Positions 6,620 to 8,669 of a stretch of 8,669 nucleotides of DNA are shown here, one piece after another. This DNA comes from Cytophagales bacterium. GTDB lineage: Bacteria > Bacteroidota > Bacteroidia > Cytophagales > Cyclobacteriaceae. The DNA is taken from positions 1 through 8,669 of the forward strand of contig DPSB01000421.1 of NCBI GenBank assembly GCA_003537495.1. Reading direction: 5' to 3'. The first letter of the stretch is position 1, and each line of letters opens with the position of its first letter. The position numbers and the translations under genes were made by a program. The notes below the pieces were generated by a model. The model ran no database searches. It was not told where the DNA came from and saw only the letters and a list, made by a program, of their open reading frames with translations.

Positions 6620-7336
6620 ATGAAATTAGATATACTCGTACTTGCTGCACACCCCGATGATGCCGAATTAGGTTGTGGCGGTACTATTGCTAAACACGTA
6701 GCGATGGGGCACAAAGTAGGGATAATTGATTTTACCCGTGGTGAGTTAGGTACCCGTGGTTCTGTGCCGGAGCGCGATCAGGAAGCTAAAGATGCGTCTA
6801 AGATTCTGGGTATTTCGCTAAGGGAGAATCTGAATTTCAGAGATGGCTTTTTTCAAAATGATGAAGCCCATCAACGCGAAGTAATTCGGGTAATCAGAAA
6901 GTATAAACCGGAGATTGTGATTGCCAATGCGGTTTATGATCGCCATCCCGATCACGGTAAAGGTTCGGGGTTAAGTTTTGATTCCTGTTTTTACGCTGGG
7001 CTAACCAAAATTGAAACAACTGATGGTGGTGTTAAGCAAGAAGCCTGGCGACCTAAACACTTATACCACTTTATACAAAGTCAGTTTATTGTACCCGATT
7101 TTGTTGTAGATGTTTCTGAATATTGGAATGTGAAGATGAATGCGGTGCGTGCATTCAAATCGCAATTCTATAGTACCGATAGTAACGAACCCGAAACCTT
7201 TATCTCAAGTCCGGGCTTTATGAAACTGTTGGAAGCGCGAGGGCAGGAGTTAGGTTTTTCAATTGGAGGAACTTACGGAGAAGGATTTACCGTAAGAAGA
7301 ACAATTGGGATTAATTCGTTGAATGATTTACGATAG
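6620..7336 (+). CDS. bshB1: Bacillithiol biosynthesis N-acetylglucosaminyl-malate deacetylase
   Basis: The 238-residue protein belongs to the PIG-L/LmbE zinc deacetylase family and resembles BshB1, which removes acetyl from N-acetyl-glucosaminyl-malate in the second step of bacillithiol synthesis. The AHPDDAE motif at 10-16 supplies zinc ligands H11 and D14 and the general base D13. The RHPDHGKGS stretch supplies the third ligand, H112. The long FTRGELGTRGSVPERDQEA segment and the C-terminal GGTYGEGFTVRR match BshB1 in my memory better than other PIG-L members. Length is near the usual 235. The gene starts just after a heptad-repeat array, with no Shine-Dalgarno or clear TANNTTTG box, so its promoter is unknown; it may be cotranscribed with trxB. 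Its TAG stop abuts the stop of the opposing pdxH. A related amidase function (BshB2, mycothiol or lincomycin type) is less likely. Confidence 0.92.
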   Translation: MKLDILVLAAHPDDAELGCGGTIAKHVAMGHKVGIIDFTRGELGTRGSVPERDQEAKDASKILGISLRENLNFRDGFFQNDEAHQREVIRVIRKYKPEIVIANAVYDRHPDHGKGSGLSFDSCFYAGLTKIETTDGGVKQEAWRPKHLYHFIQSQFIVPDFVVDVSEYWNVKMNAVRAFKSQFYSTDSNEPETFISSPGFMKLLEARGQELGFSIGGTYGEGFTVRRTIGINSLNDLR

Positions 7337-7978
7337 CTACGGAGCCAGTCGGTGAATTAGCCATTTCCCTTCTTTCAGATAATAGACAATCCTATCGTGT
7401 AAACGACTGGCACGGCCTTGCCAGAATTCAATTTCAAAAGGTACAATTTCATAGCCACCCCATTGATGAGGCTTGGGTAACACCTCCTTGCCTTCAAACC
7501 GTTTTTCAATTTCCGTAACCCTGTCCTCTAACAACTCCCGGTTTTTAATAACCGAACTTTGGGGCGAGGCCCACGCACCTATCTGACTTCCGCGTGGCCG
7601 ACTTTGAAAATATGCCTCTGAAATTTTAGCATCAACGCGACCTGCAATACCACTCACCCGTACTTGTCTTTCTAATTCAGGCCAGAAAAATGTAAGGGCA
7701 CATGCAGGGTTTGCATCCAGTTCTTTTCCTTTCTGACTTTGATGATTTGTATAAAATAAAAACCGGTCGCGCTCAACGCCCTTCAACAAAACAATACGGG
7801 CCGAAGGTTTTCCATGGCCATCCACAGTAGATAATGTCATGGCGTTGGGTTCAGGTACTTTTGCTTTAAGTGCTTCATTAAACCACGCATTAAATTGTTC
7901 AACAGGGTTTTGCGCAACGCCCTTCACATCTAACGAAGCTTTTGAATACTCTTTGCGGATTTCTGAAATCGAGGTCAT
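7337..7978 (-). CDS. pdxH: Pyridoxamine/pyridoxine 5'-phosphate oxidase
   Basis: The 213-residue enzyme oxidises pyridoxine or pyridoxamine 5'-phosphate to pyridoxal 5'-phosphate with FMN and oxygen, in B6 synthesis and salvage. Family marks in order are NAMTLSTVDGHGKPSARIVLLKG (about 45-67) and YTNHQSQKGKEL (76-87) for FMN, RVSG (107-110), the substrate-binding SRPRGSQIGAWAS (126-138), and the C-terminal FWQGRASRLHDR (185-196) with the terminal RLAP. E. coli PdxH has 218 residues, so the protein looks complete. It converges on bshB1 with no intergenic base and diverges from the yqgE-like gene across 118 bp. Upstream on the minus strand AATTTTTG approximates a -7 box about 10 nt before the ATG, but no -33 partner was found. 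Confidence 0.96.
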   Translation of the reverse strand: MTSISEIRKEYSKASLDVKGVAQNPVEQFNAWFNEALKAKVPEPNAMTLSTVDGHGKPSARIVLLKGVERDRFLFYTNHQSQKGKELDANPACALTFFWPELERQVRVSGIAGRVDAKISEAYFQSRPRGSQIGAWASPQSSVIKNRELLEDRVTEIEKRFEGKEVLPKPHQWGGYEIVPFEIEFWQGRASRLHDRIVYYLKEGKWLIHRLAP

Positions 7979-8096
7979 ATAATTTTTTCAAAAATTAACA
8001 ATTCGTGTGGTTGCGTAGTATTATTTCCTTTCTTTTATTCAGATTTATTTTCGATCCTAAACAGAAGCGCTTTGGTCTTCGTTATTTAGTTATAGT
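7979..8096. other. Divergent intergenic region between pdxH and the yqgE-like gene
   Basis: This 118-bp AT-rich region must hold both promoters. I see no full TTG/TANNTTTG pair on either strand. TTTGG at 8071-8075 could serve as a -33 element for the right gene, but no matching -7 box follows. No terminator or strong dyad was seen. Confidence 0.5.
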
Positions 8097-8669
8097 ATGG
8101 ACTTTTTTAAATACGCCAATAAGATTTTACCACAACGGGGCAGATTGTTACTATCAGAGCCTTATCTGGCCGATCCTAATTTTGAACGCACTACCGTTCT
8201 GTTAACCGAACACAATGATGCTGGTACAGTAGGCTTTATACTCAATAAACCTTCAGATAGCCGGGTAGGAGAAATTATGGAAGACCTCAAAGGATTGGAT
8301 TCACGCATCTTTATTGGTGGACCGGTGGAACAAGATACCTTGCATTATATTCATAGGATAGCTACACTTGACGATGCGATTGAGATACAGCCGGGCTTGT
8401 TTTGGGGCGGCAATTTCGATCAACTCATTTCAATGGTGGATACAAATCAGGTCTTAATTACTGATATAAAATTCTTTTTGGGCTACAGTGGCTGGAGCCC
8501 TGGCCAATTGAATGAGGAATTAAAAATTGAGTCGTGGATAGTGAGCGATCTTACCACAGAGCAATTGGTATTTGAAACTGATCCGGAACAGATGTGGAAA
8601 CAGGCTATGCGCGATTTGGGTGGGCGTTTTACCGTTTATTCCAATTACCCGGCCGATCCCCGTCTGAAT
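8097..8669 (+). CDS. YqgE/AlgH family protein (UPF0301), stop codon outside the window
   Basis: An open frame of 191 codons runs from the ATG at 8097 to the last base without a stop. It carries the marks of the YqgE/AlgH (DUF179) family: GRLLLSEPYL near the start, VLLTEHNDAGTVGFILNKP (34-52), IFIGGPVEQDTLHYIH (71-86), and FFLGYSGWSPGQLNEEL (126-142). The final YPADPRLN resembles the end of Bacteroidota homologs, which close in SLN, so the stop probably lies within a few bases of the edge and the protein is almost complete. The molecular role of the family is not established; AlgH of Pseudomonas was named for an effect on alginate regulation. The start fits the family, since MDFFKYANKILPQRGRLL begins as expected. 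The gene diverges from pdxH. Confidence 0.92.
   Translation, partial: MDFFKYANKILPQRGRLLLSEPYLADPNFERTTVLLTEHNDAGTVGFILNKPSDSRVGEIMEDLKGLDSRIFIGGPVEQDTLHYIHRIATLDDAIEIQPGLFWGGNFDQLISMVDTNQVLITDIKFFLGYSGWSPGQLNEELKIESWIVSDLTTEQLVFETDPEQMWKQAMRDLGGRFTVYSNYPADPRLN

Noticed and set aside
8005..8205. Small plus-strand ORF of 66 codons
   Set aside because: It overlaps the start of the well-supported yqgE-like gene in another frame and resembles no family I know.

Overview
The window looks like an ordinary chromosomal housekeeping segment from a member of the Bacteroidota, probably of the Cytophagales type (the phylum call is firm, the order is a guess). The evidence is a short primary sigma factor of 287 aa without region 1.1, promoter-like sites of the Bacteroidota form (TTTG near -33 and TANNTTTG near -7) in front of several genes, AT-rich leaders without Shine-Dalgarno sequences, and a bacillithiol biosynthesis gene.

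Layout. At the left edge only the first 18 codons of a minus-strand gene are visible. Its N-terminus is identical to that of the LptF/LptG-family permease starting at 360 on the plus strand, so two paralogous permease genes diverge from a shared intergenic region that holds a tRNA gene with a CAT anticodon (169-242). Next on the plus strand come rpsO with its own promoter, an intrinsic terminator, pnp, the primary sigma factor gene, a second strong terminator, trxB, an unusual array of 7-bp repeats, and bshB1. pdxH lies on the minus strand, stop codon to stop codon with bshB1. It diverges from a yqgE/algH-family gene that reaches the right edge without a stop codon in view.

Functional themes. 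The permease pair belongs to lipopolysaccharide export. rpsO, pnp and the sigma factor gene cover ribosome assembly, RNA decay and transcription. trxB and bshB1 are neighbours that both serve thiol redox balance (thioredoxin reduction and bacillithiol synthesis). pdxH salvages vitamin B6.

No mobile element, CRISPR array, defence locus or clearly new protein system was seen. The parts most worth a second look are non-coding: the 86-bp inverted repeat that covers the promoters and first codons of both permease genes and encloses the tRNA, a dyad next to the -7 box there, the facing heptad-repeat array before bshB1, promoters lying almost on start codons, and a possible trxB promoter that overlaps the sigma-gene terminator.
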